Below, piece after piece: positions 30,724-36,975 of a stretch of DNA of 36,975 bases. A program made the position numbers and the translations under genes. This DNA is from CAYUPI01 sp964446585 (GTDB taxonomy: Bacteria; Verrucomicrobiota; Verrucomicrobiia; Limisphaerales; UBA8199), in the NCBI GenBank assembly GCA_964446585.1, contig CAYUPI010000056.1, forward strand, positions 1 through 36,975, in the 5' to 3' direction. The notes under the pieces were generated by a model, which made no database searches, was not told where the DNA came from, and was given only the letters and a program-made list of their open reading frames with translations. Numbering within the stretch: the stretch's first letter is position 1; each line of letters begins with the position of its first letter.

Positions 30724-31563
30724 CTAGATTATAGCAAGGGTGCGGGGACGTGGGCCGAGCGGGAAGGCCTGGCCTAGGCGCGCGAGCTCGGTGTTGGTGA
30801 GCCGCAGATCGCCAGCCGCTGCATTTTCGGCCGCGTGCTCGGGGCTGGAGGCTTTTGGGATAGTGAAGAGCGCGGGCTGCCTGACCAGGAATCGGAGCGC
30901 GACCTGGCGCGGAGTCGCCCGGTGCGCAGCGGCGATCTCCGCAAGAATCTGGCCGCCTTTCGTGCGCGGATCAGGAAAGCTTCCATGACCGAACGGGCTG
31001 TAACCCACCACGGCCACTCCGTGCTGCTCGCACCATGGAATGACCTCGTGCTCGATGGCACGCTCTTCCAGATGATAGAGAACCTGGTTGCAAACGAGAC
31101 GGCCGTCGCCTGCGAGCGCCCATGCCTCCTCAAGATCAGACACGTCGAAGTTACTAACGCCCCAGGAAAGGATCTTGCCGTCATGCTTGAGTTGCTCGAA
31201 GGCGGCGAAGGTCTCGGCCAGCGGGTGCTGACCCCGCCAGTGCAGCAGGTAGCATTCGAGCCGATCAGTCCGGAGACGGGCGAGAGAGTGTTCGCAAGCG
31301 GCGATCGTTCCGCTCCGTGAAGCATTGCCGGGCATGACTTTGGAGACCACGAAAACCTCGTCGCGTCGCCCGGCGATGGCCTCGCCGACCACATTTTCGG
31401 CGGCACCGTAATACTCAGCGATGTCGATGTGGCTCATGCCGAGATCGAGTCCGCGGCGCACCGCGGCGATCGCCCTGGCACGGTCGCCGTGGCCGAGATG
31501 CCACGTTCCCTGGCCGATGACCGCGACCTGCTGCTTCGTCGAACCAAACCGGTGTTGTTCCAT
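30724..31563 (-). CDS. Aldo/keto reductase
   Basis: This 279-residue NAD(P)H-dependent oxidoreductase has the AKR (alpha/beta)8 barrel fold. The catalytic tetrad is present: D47, Y52 (SHIDIAEYYG), K75 (VVSKVM) and H108 (YLLHWRG). The C-terminal cofactor region has TPRQVALRFLVRQPALFTIPKASSPEHAAENA. The substrate is unknown; many relatives reduce 2,5-diketo-gluconate or small aldehydes. It starts at ATG 31563. The gene stands alone, divergent from lspA, and both flanks carry the same 14-bp sequence in direct orientation. Confidence 0.93.
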   Translation of the reverse strand: MEQHRFGSTKQQVAVIGQGTWHLGHGDRARAIAAVRRGLDLGMSHIDIAEYYGAAENVVGEAIAGRRDEVFVVSKVMPGNASRSGTIAACEHSLARLRTDRLECYLLHWRGQHPLAETFAAFEQLKHDGKILSWGVSNFDVSDLEEAWALAGDGRLVCNQVLYHLEERAIEHEVIPWCEQHGVAVVGYSPFGHGSFPDPRTKGGQILAEIAAAHRATPRQVALRFLVRQPALFTIPKASSPEHAAENAAAGDLRLTNTELARLGQAFPLGPRPRTLAII

Positions 31564-31582
31564 GATTAAAGTTTACGATTCA

Positions 31583-31640
31583 GTTGAAGCACTAATAGTC
31601 ACTAGCCGCAACCGAAACACGTTCGACACGAATTTCCACG
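31583..31640. repeat. 14-bp direct repeat copy and 10-bp phased fragment upstream of lspA
   Basis: GTTGAAGCACTAAT (31583-31596) matches 30536-30549 exactly. After it, CACG recurs at about 10-bp steps (31618, 31627, 31637) in a run like AAACACG-TTCGACACGA-ATTTCCACGA, resembling the reverse complement of the 10-bp arm at 30676. I saw no clear promoter here. Confidence 0.5.
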
Positions 31641-31723
31641 AACTACTGCTCGCGCCTTTTTTGACCGCTTAAAAGGGATTGTGTTTCCCGCCGGAACCCA
31701 TTAAATGACGGCCCACTGCACGA

Positions 31724-32263
31724 ATGAAACTTATGGCTGCCCTGCTCCGGACGCCAAATCGGCGCATCGCGGCAATTGCCCTGGGAGTCGTGGCTCTCGA
31801 CCAACTGACCAAGCAAATCGTTCTTCACTCGCTGGGCAATTCCAACGAAAAGGAAAAGGTTGTCGTTGAGGGTTTTTTCAAGTTCGTGCTTTGGGAAAAC
31901 ACGGGAGCTGCCTGGAGTATGTTCCGTGACAACAACGCATTGCTGGCATCGATCGCCGTAGTGGCGCTGGTCGCATTGTTTCTGAGCCGGCGCCATTTTG
32001 ACGCGCGAAGCGCGTTGGGCCAGGCCGCCTTCGGGCTGATCTGCGGCGGGATTCTGGGCAACCTGATCGATCGACTGTGGGCCAAGCATGTCATCGATTT
32101 CCTGCGTTTTTACCTGCAGCCGCGCGGCGGGACCGAGCCTCTAGGTTTTCCCGCTTTCAACGTGGCTGACAGCGCCATCTGCACCGGGGTAGGATTGGTT
32201 TTTCTGCTGACCTTGCGCAGCGAGCGCAATGTTAAGCCAGCCGAATCGGGCGCACCCAAGTAG
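31724..32263 (+). CDS. lspA: Lipoprotein signal peptidase II
   Basis: This inner-membrane aspartic protease removes signal peptides from prolipoproteins after lipid attachment. The 179-residue protein has four hydrophobic segments. The catalytic dyad is D125 (HVIDFLRFY) and D149 (FNVADSAI). Other conserved parts are DQLTKQIV (26-33), ENTGAAWSMF (58-67) and GGILGNLIDR (108-117). It starts at ATG 31724 without a clear Shine-Dalgarno. It is a single gene here, divergent from the aldo/keto reductase and followed by a phased repeat. Confidence 0.97.
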   Translation: MKLMAALLRTPNRRIAAIALGVVALDQLTKQIVLHSLGNSNEKEKVVVEGFFKFVLWENTGAAWSMFRDNNALLASIAVVALVALFLSRRHFDARSALGQAAFGLICGGILGNLIDRLWAKHVIDFLRFYLQPRGGTEPLGFPAFNVADSAICTGVGLVFLLTLRSERNVKPAESGAPK

Positions 32264-32273
32264 CGGGGCCGAG

Positions 32274-32340
32274 GGTCGAAGGTCGAAGTGCGAAGGCCGA
32301 AAGCCGAAGGAAGCCTGAATTCCCAAATCTGAAGTCGGTG
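32274..32340. repeat. 7-bp phased repeat between lspA and the GH42 gene
   Basis: Units in 7-bp register: GGTCGAA (32274), GGTCGAA, GTGCGAA, GGCCGAA, AGCCGAA, then degenerate GGAAGCC-TGAATTC. Only one arm is clear. The remaining bases to the GH42 start (32341-32466) show no convincing promoter, although the frame is open from 32338. Confidence 0.72.
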
Positions 32341-32466
32341 CAGGTTACTGCTGCGGCTGAGACAGCCGCGGACCGCCCTGACTGTTCAAATCCTAGTCCA
32401 TTTTCCCATTGCAGAGCTCGACGAAAGTTTTTAAGTTCTGGAAAAGCGGCAGCGAAAGAACCATCT

Positions 32467-34551
32467 ATGTATTTCGGCGTCGATTATCATCCGGAACAAT
32501 GGGTCTTCCCCTACGGTGGCACGCGCGCGAATCCCGAAGGAGCCTGGGAGCGAGACGCGGAGCTGATGCAGATGGCGGGCATCAATGTAGTGCGCATGGG
32601 CGAGTTCACGTGGGGCCTGTGCGAGCCGTCCGAAGGCAAATACGATTTTGACTGGCTCAAGCGCGCGATGGAGCTCCTGGGCAAGGCCGGCATCAAAGTC
32701 GTGCTGGCCACGCCGACTGCGGCGCCGCCTGTTTGGCTGACTAAAAAGCACCCGGAAATCCTGCCGGTGGACGAGCGGGGCCTGCTCAAGCACGAAGGCA
32801 CGCGCCGCGCCGTGTGTCTCAACAGCGACGTTTTCTGGGAACACTCGAAGCGCTTTGTGGAGCAGATCGCCAAAGCACTCGGTTCGCATCCTCAGTTAAT
32901 CGCGTGGCAAATCGATAATGGTCTCGGCGGCCACTTCACCGAGGCTTCGTTCAACGAAGACACGCGGAGGGACTGGCACCTCTGGCTGGAGGCCAAATAC
33001 GAAACCGTCGAGCGTCTCAACGAGTTGATGGGGCTGCGTCACTGGGGCCAGGTTGTCTCGGCCTGGAACGAGGTGCCCATGCCAATGACCGCGCCGACGC
33101 TCCACAACCCGGCGCTGGTGCTGGATTGGTGCCGTTTTTGCAGCGATACCATCGTGCAATTCGTCAAGATGCAGGCCGACGTGCTGCACGCGCTGACTCC
33201 GAATTGCCCCGTCACCACCAACTTGCGGCCGCTGCTGCATCGCTTCGATCATTTTGACCTGGCCGAGGCGATTGATTTTGTCTCGATCGAAAGCACCGCT
33301 GCGCTCAAAGCCAAGTCCGCCGAGCTTGCGTGTGAGATCGACATGCTGCGCTCGCTCAAGAAATCCGACATCCGGACCCCGGATGGCGACCGTGGGTTCT
33401 GGGTGATGGAGCAAAAGGCGGGCAACGTTTCCTGGCAGGACGTCAATTCGCTGGTGCGCCCGGGCGTGTTGCGCATGTTTACTTACCAGTTGGTGTCGCG
33501 CGGTGCGACGGCGATACTCTTCTTCCGCTGGCGACAGCCGCGGTTTGGCACCGAAAAATTCCATGGAGCAGTGCTGGCGCATAACGCGCGCAACGAGGGC
33601 CGCGTGTTCAAGGAGATCTCTCAACTGGGCGACGAGATGAGACTGCTGGCGCCCGCGCTCAAAGACACATTTGTGCAGGCTGAGACCTGCATCCTATACA
33701 GCCACGATAATGAATGGGTGCTGCAACAGCCGAACCAGCCGAACAAATTCTTCAATCTCCGCGAGCACATACAACTCTTCTATAACGCCCTGCACGACCG
33801 CAACATTCTCGTGGATTTTGCCCGGCCTACCGAAGATCTCTCGCGCTACAAACTGGTGTTCGCGCCTTCGCTGCATCTGCTCTCCGCGGGCGAAGCAGAC
33901 CGGTTAAAGCTTTATGTCCAGAACGGCGGCACCCTGGTCACCACCTTCAACACCGGGCTGGTGGACGAACACAACCTCGCGCCCGATACGGGATATCCTC
34001 ATGATCTGACCGACCTCCTCGGATTGGAAGTCGTGGAGTTCGACCAATTGCCGCCCGGCGAGGAAAATCATCTCACATTCAAAGGGACGTTCCCGACGAG
34101 CCATTTGCACCCAGCCCGGTTGTGGTGCGATCTGATCCAGCCGAACGAGTGTCAGATCCTCGCCACTTATGCCAAGGACTTTTATTCCGGGCACCCCGCC
34201 ATCACCATGAACACGTTTGGTCTCGGCAAGGCGATTTACATCGGCACGCTCAGTCACCAGCACTTTTACAACGATTTGGTTGTCTGGCTGCGCCAGCTCT
34301 GCAATCTGCACCCGCTGCTCAAAGTGCCCGACAACGTCGAGGTCAGCCTTCGCCAGAAAAAGGAGGGCAAAGTCTTTTTCCTGCTCAACCACCAGAACTC
34401 GCCCTTGCGCCTGCAGTTTTATAAACCGATGCACGACTTCCTCACCGGCAACACCTTCTCGGGCAATTACGATTTGCAGCCGCATGGCGTGCTCGTGCTG
34501 GATGAACACCAGGCGCCGAAGGAGGAACTGGTGAAAGCAGCAGTGGCGTGA
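32467..34551 (+). CDS. GH42 beta-galactosidase-like protein lacking the acid/base Glu
   Basis: This 694-residue protein has the GH42 layout. A TIM barrel (1-390) starts FGVDYHPEQW and has RMGEFTWGLCEPSEGKYDFDWL; a glutamine-amidotransferase-like domain (about 395-600) and a beta-sandwich (about 620-685) follow. The nucleophile region FWVMEQKAGNVSW is intact (E315). The acid/base region, normally WQ-x-DNE, reads AWQIDNGLGGH, with Gly at residue 152 (codon GGT, 32920-32922). The usual SWDNYP-type segment is also altered (DFVSIESTAAL). It may be inactive, work by another route, or bind sugar. No signal peptide is seen. The start at 32467 is chosen on homology; the longer frame from 32338 adds unconserved residues. 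Confidence 0.9.
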   Translation: MYFGVDYHPEQWVFPYGGTRANPEGAWERDAELMQMAGINVVRMGEFTWGLCEPSEGKYDFDWLKRAMELLGKAGIKVVLATPTAAPPVWLTKKHPEILPVDERGLLKHEGTRRAVCLNSDVFWEHSKRFVEQIAKALGSHPQLIAWQIDNGLGGHFTEASFNEDTRRDWHLWLEAKYETVERLNELMGLRHWGQVVSAWNEVPMPMTAPTLHNPALVLDWCRFCSDTIVQFVKMQADVLHALTPNCPVTTNLRPLLHRFDHFDLAEAIDFVSIESTAALKAKSAELACEIDMLRSLKKSDIRTPDGDRGFWVMEQKAGNVSWQDVNSLVRPGVLRMFTYQLVSRGATAILFFRWRQPRFGTEKFHGAVLAHNARNEGRVFKEISQLGDEMRLLAPALKDTFVQAETCILYSHDNEWVLQQPNQPNKFFNLREHIQLFYNALHDRNILVDFARPTEDLSRYKLVFAPSLHLLSAGEADRLKLYVQNGGTLVTTFNTGLVDEHNLAPDTGYPHDLTDLLGLEVVEFDQLPPGEENHLTFKGTFPTSHLHPARLWCDLIQPNECQILATYAKDFYSGHPAITMNTFGLGKAIYIGTLSHQHFYNDLVVWLRQLCNLHPLLKVPDNVEVSLRQKKEGKVFFLLNHQNSPLRLQFYKPMHDFLTGNTFSGNYDLQPHGVLVLDEHQAPKEELVKAAVA

Positions 34552-34586
34552 TGGGATGAATCGAGGTAGTCCTAGATTTTACCACG

Positions 34587-34997
34587 ATGCTGCCTCTGCC
34601 TCCTCGCCGCATCCCGCCGCTGGGCCCCGGCAAAATGAAGCCGCGCCAGCGCGTGCTCGCTCAATGGCGAGGCATCGATCTGGCGCCTCTGGAACAGGCA
34701 CGGGCTCTGCGCGCAAAATCGGCCGGCACGGTCCTGCCCAAAGTTCTTTCCGACCTGCGCATCGACCGCCGTCGAGCTGAAGCCGAAGTGGTCAAGGTGT
34801 GGAACACACTCCTGGATCCGGAGATCGTCGCTCACGCGCAGCCGACTGGTTTGCGGAATGGCACTCTGTTCGTGGCGGTCGATTCCAACGTCTGGCTGAG
34901 CGAAATCGTTCGGTACCGCCGCAAGGAGATCCTCGATCGCCTTCAGTACAGCTTCGGGCGCGAATTCATCACGAAGATTTCGTTTCGCGTGGGGTGA
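34587..34997 (+). CDS. DUF721 / DciA-like protein
   Basis: This 136-residue basic protein has the DUF721 core (about 60-134): VVKVWNTLLDPEIVAHAQPTGLRNGTLFVAVDSNVWLSEIVRYRRKEILDRLQYSFGREFITKISFRVG. DUF721 includes DciA, the replicative-helicase operator in bacteria lacking DnaC/DnaI, so a role in helicase loading or other nucleic-acid contact is possible; this is family-level inference. The start may be 34587 or the internal ATG at 34635 (MKPRQRVL). It lies 35 bp after the GH42 gene and overlaps the convergent SDR gene tail-to-tail by 29 bp. Confidence 0.82.
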   Translation: MLPLPPRRIPPLGPGKMKPRQRVLAQWRGIDLAPLEQARALRAKSAGTVLPKVLSDLRIDRRRAEAEVVKVWNTLLDPEIVAHAQPTGLRNGTLFVAVDSNVWLSEIVRYRRKEILDRLQYSFGREFITKISFRVG

Positions 34998-35853
34998 TGT
35001 TCAACGCGTCGTAGCCCTCACGAAAGGTCGGGTATTTGAACTGGTAGCCCAGTTGCTGCTTCAGCTTGCGGTTCGATACCTTTTTGTCGCTCAGCCCGCG
35101 TTTCCGCCCGGCAACGGTTTCCTCCGGAATCGATGGCGGCATTGGTTTGCTCAACCGGCGCGAAAGCCATTGGAAGAATTCGTATTGCGTGACCGGCTCG
35201 TCATCAACTGCGTTATACGCTTCGCCCGCGTGACCCCGTTCCAATGCGGCAATGATCGTGCCGACCACATCGTCCCGGTGAATCATGTTCAGGGTCCGCC
35301 CGCCCTGACCCTCGATCCTTGCTTCATTTCTTTGAAACTGCTTGGGCCAGAAACCACGGCCCAGTCCGTAAATACCCGCTACGCGCAAGATTACCGCAGG
35401 AAATTTCGGTGCGGATTCCATCAACAGCTTTTCGGTTTGAACGAGAATTTGCGCCGTGCCCGTTTCCGGCTCTGTGGGGCTGCTTTCTTCGACGCACGAG
35501 CCGTCCGTTTGCCCATAAACGCCGGTGCTGCTGGTGTAAACGAACTTTTGTGGAGGCGTTGGCGATAGCCACCGGAGCAAGTTCCGAGTTCCCTGCAGGT
35601 AAACCGCACGATACTCCTCCACGCCGCCATGCGTCGAGGAGACGCAGTTCACTACCCAATCGTAAGCGGCGGGCAATCTGGCCAACGTCTCGGGCTTTGT
35701 CACGTCGCCCGTTAACGACTTGATCCCGGCGGTGGCCAACTCTTCAGCCGCAGAATTGCTGCGGCGCAGGCCAAAGACCTCGTGGTCTCGCCGCGCCAGC
35801 TCCGCTCCCAGTGGCAAACCCACATACCCGCAGCCGACAATCAGGACGCGCAT
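34969..35853 (-). CDS. NAD(P)-dependent epimerase/reductase-like protein, atypical SDR
   Basis: This 294-residue protein has an N-terminal Rossmann motif (VLIVGCGYVGLPLGAELARRDHEVFGLRRS) and extended-SDR features (FVYTSSTGVYGQ, ILRVAGIYGLGRGF, MIHRDDVVGTIIAALERG, AYNAVDDEPVTQYEFF). The usual catalytic YxxxK appears as VQTEK, without the Tyr, as in atypical SDRs such as the YeeZ group. The substrate is unknown. The start MRVLIVGCG at 35853 is chosen over an upstream in-frame start at 35940. The 3' end overlaps the DUF721 gene by 29 bp in convergent orientation. Confidence 0.88.
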   Translation of the reverse strand: MRVLIVGCGYVGLPLGAELARRDHEVFGLRRSNSAAEELATAGIKSLTGDVTKPETLARLPAAYDWVVNCVSSTHGGVEEYRAVYLQGTRNLLRWLSPTPPQKFVYTSSTGVYGQTDGSCVEESSPTEPETGTAQILVQTEKLLMESAPKFPAVILRVAGIYGLGRGFWPKQFQRNEARIEGQGGRTLNMIHRDDVVGTIIAALERGHAGEAYNAVDDEPVTQYEFFQWLSRRLSKPMPPSIPEETVAGRKRGLSDKKVSNRKLKQQLGYQFKYPTFREGYDALNITPRETKSS

Positions 35854-36005
35854 CGGGACCAGTCGCTTCCAATTCCGCCCGTAGTCACAGGGCCGAGCGC
35901 TTGCGCTAAGTGGTGCCAGACCAAGCGCGTTCGAATGCAAACAAAACCGGCCATCCCGCGTCCACTCCAGGCTGCTTGTTGAACATGTCGCCTCTCAATC
36001 TCATG

Positions 36006-36320
36006 TCACTTGCGTTTGATCCCATCCCGAAAGGCAATCGCTTCCTGTTCTACCCGGACTGCGTCCATGACAGGAACGACGGGGCGCGCCTCGAATACAA
36101 AAGCAGGCAGCATCGAGCAGAACTTGTGAACCGCCAACGGATCGTCGCAATCCAACATCATATACCCGCCCCAGTCACCCACTCGGATGACGAACAGCTC
36201 GATCTTGAAATTGGCTGGAGCTTTCCATTGAGTAAAAACCTCCAATATGCGCTTTTGGGCATTCTCGTATTCGATCGGTGAGCCTTGCGAACGTTCGGTC
36301 CACGTGAGCATGTATTTCAT
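36006..36320 (-). CDS. DUF3303-family small protein
   Basis: This 104-residue protein begins MKYMLTWTERSQGSP and has FKIELFVIRVGDWGGYMMLDCDDPLAVHKFCSMLPAFVFEARPVV. The length, the MKYM start, the Gly-Gly strand and the acidic DCDD turn fit the DUF3303 family of small ferredoxin-fold proteins of unknown function. The ATG at 36320 is chosen because the family motif starts there; 20 more in-frame codons lie upstream. It is downstream of an unrecognised gene on the same strand, with a hairpin between them. Confidence 0.72.
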   Translation of the reverse strand: MKYMLTWTERSQGSPIEYENAQKRILEVFTQWKAPANFKIELFVIRVGDWGGYMMLDCDDPLAVHKFCSMLPAFVFEARPVVPVMDAVRVEQEAIAFRDGIKRK

Positions 36321-36381
36321 GAGTGTCCTTGTTTGTTTGGTTCGTGTTGTCGAAAATAGACGTGTGAAAGTGGCCAACAAT

Positions 36382-36452
36382 CTGCATCAGGCGCGCCGGA
36401 CACCAGAGCCGCGAGAAACAGTAAGGCGAAATCCGGCGTCGCCTGAATGCAG
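36382..36452. repeat. Long imperfect inverted repeat between the last two genes
   Basis: The left arm at 36382-36400 (CTGCATCAGGCGCGCCGGA) and the right arm at 36432-36452 (TCCGGCG-TC-GCCTGAATGCAG) are reverse complements, apart from two small insertions in the right arm. The loop is 31 nt. In the minus-strand transcript this hairpin lies 17 nt after the stop of the upstream gene and 61 nt before the DUF3303 start. No T tract follows, so it could be a processing or stabilising hairpin. Confidence 0.65.
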
Positions 36453-36469
36453 TGGTTCGGTGGTCTCAT

Positions 36470-36910
36470 TTAGTGTTGCGAACTTTTCGTCAGACCATCG
36501 AGCACGGTCTCTAATCGGCCATGCGTTACCCTGCCATGCTTGGTTGCGATATGCCAGGGTAGCAGGCGAACCACGAATTGAAAAAGACCCATCCATCCCC
36601 AGGTGTCATCGCGGAAATCATCGATCAAAAAATCGACTTCGGCCGCGATTTCTTCGCGGGAGGCAAACGTGTAAACGTTGCAGTCCGCCTCGTAGAATAA
36701 AGTGCTTTCCAAGTAGTGGAGGATCTCGCGCCGGAGGAGAAATCGATCGTAGGGGTTATTCTGCCAGTCCAACTCCCGCGCCCAAGCAGTGGCTTCTGCC
36801 CTGGTCCGCAGATCCTTGAACCGTCGGTAGCGCCTGGGGAACAGCCGTCTCCCAAACTCCATCATGGTGCTGCTTGGCTCAGGATTAGTCTCGCGCTCGC
36901 GCTCACCCAT
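36470..36910 (-). CDS. Hypothetical protein, not recognised
   Basis: This 146-residue protein has a basic N-terminal third (RRLFPRRYRRFKDLRTRAEATAWARELDW) and an acidic middle (REEIAAEVDFLIDDFRDDTWGWMGLF). A short hydrophobic stretch, FQFVVRLLPWHIAT, lies near the C terminus. It is rich in Trp and Tyr. I saw no signal peptide or catalytic motif. The start is ATG 36910 (MGERERET), with weak GGAC upstream; a TTG at 36934 or the Met-Met pair at residues 16-17 are alternatives. A TATAGT hexamer at 36940-36945 is a possible -10. I do not recognise a family. Confidence 0.6.
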   Translation of the reverse strand: MGERERETNPEPSSTMMEFGRRLFPRRYRRFKDLRTRAEATAWARELDWQNNPYDRFLLRREILHYLESTLFYEADCNVYTFASREEIAAEVDFLIDDFRDDTWGWMGLFQFVVRLLPWHIATKHGRVTHGRLETVLDGLTKSSQH

Positions 36911-36975
36911 ATTCAAGGTCCTAAAGCGTTTCAATAAAAACTATAGCCATTTGGGAAGGGGTGTGCTAGGCTCTG

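Overview
The window looks like chromosomal DNA from a GC-rich Gram-negative bacterium. The Gram-negative call rests on lipid A and LPS genes (lpxK, an lpxL-type acyltransferase, waaF), three outer-membrane barrel proteins with a C-terminal Phe, and lspA. Intergenic spaces packed with short-period, phase-locked repeats, together with the gene mix, suggest Verrucomicrobiota (former subdivision 3, Pedosphaera/Limisphaera-like). That placement is inference; no 16S gene is present. No phage, insertion sequence or CRISPR array was seen.

Layout. At the left edge a tRNA-Gln(CUG) leaves the window on the minus strand (1-54), with its own promoter. Positions 253-10952 hold nuoF-G-H-I-J-K-L-M-N, the NADH-input, Q-site and proton-pumping parts of respiratory complex I; nuoA-E are not here. 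A small ferredoxin follows. Then come cinA (minus), a Fur-family regulator that may have a leaderless mRNA (plus), an NtrC-type sigma-54 response regulator (minus) and a pilC/gspF inner-membrane protein (minus). Positions 16817-21122 hold three tandem paralogous porin-like genes. Two of the three terminators are perfect 11-bp hairpins, and the third gene has a good sigma-54 promoter candidate.

Positions 21289-24660 (minus) form an envelope operon, lpxK-lpxL-waaF. Next are a VapBC-like toxin-antitoxin pair, lysA (plus) and argC (minus) converging, and the rplM-rpsI operon (minus). The right part has an APC amino acid permease, an aldo/keto reductase, lspA, a GH42 beta-galactosidase-like protein whose expected acid/base Glu is Gly, a DUF721/DciA-like protein, an atypical SDR protein, a DUF3303 protein and an unrecognised protein.

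The most unusual signal is non-coding. At least nine intergenic tracts consist of degenerate units of exactly 7, 8 or 10 bp. Most are arranged as an array, a centre and the reverse-complement array, so they could fold into long imperfect hairpins. Three full-length 7-bp elements are each about 135 bp long. Arms of four elements carry the same 4-nt phase slip, which points to descent from a common ancestor rather than local slippage. Two elements end in near-identical sequence directly in front of the start codons of nuoJ and nuoM. I know of no named family that fits them.
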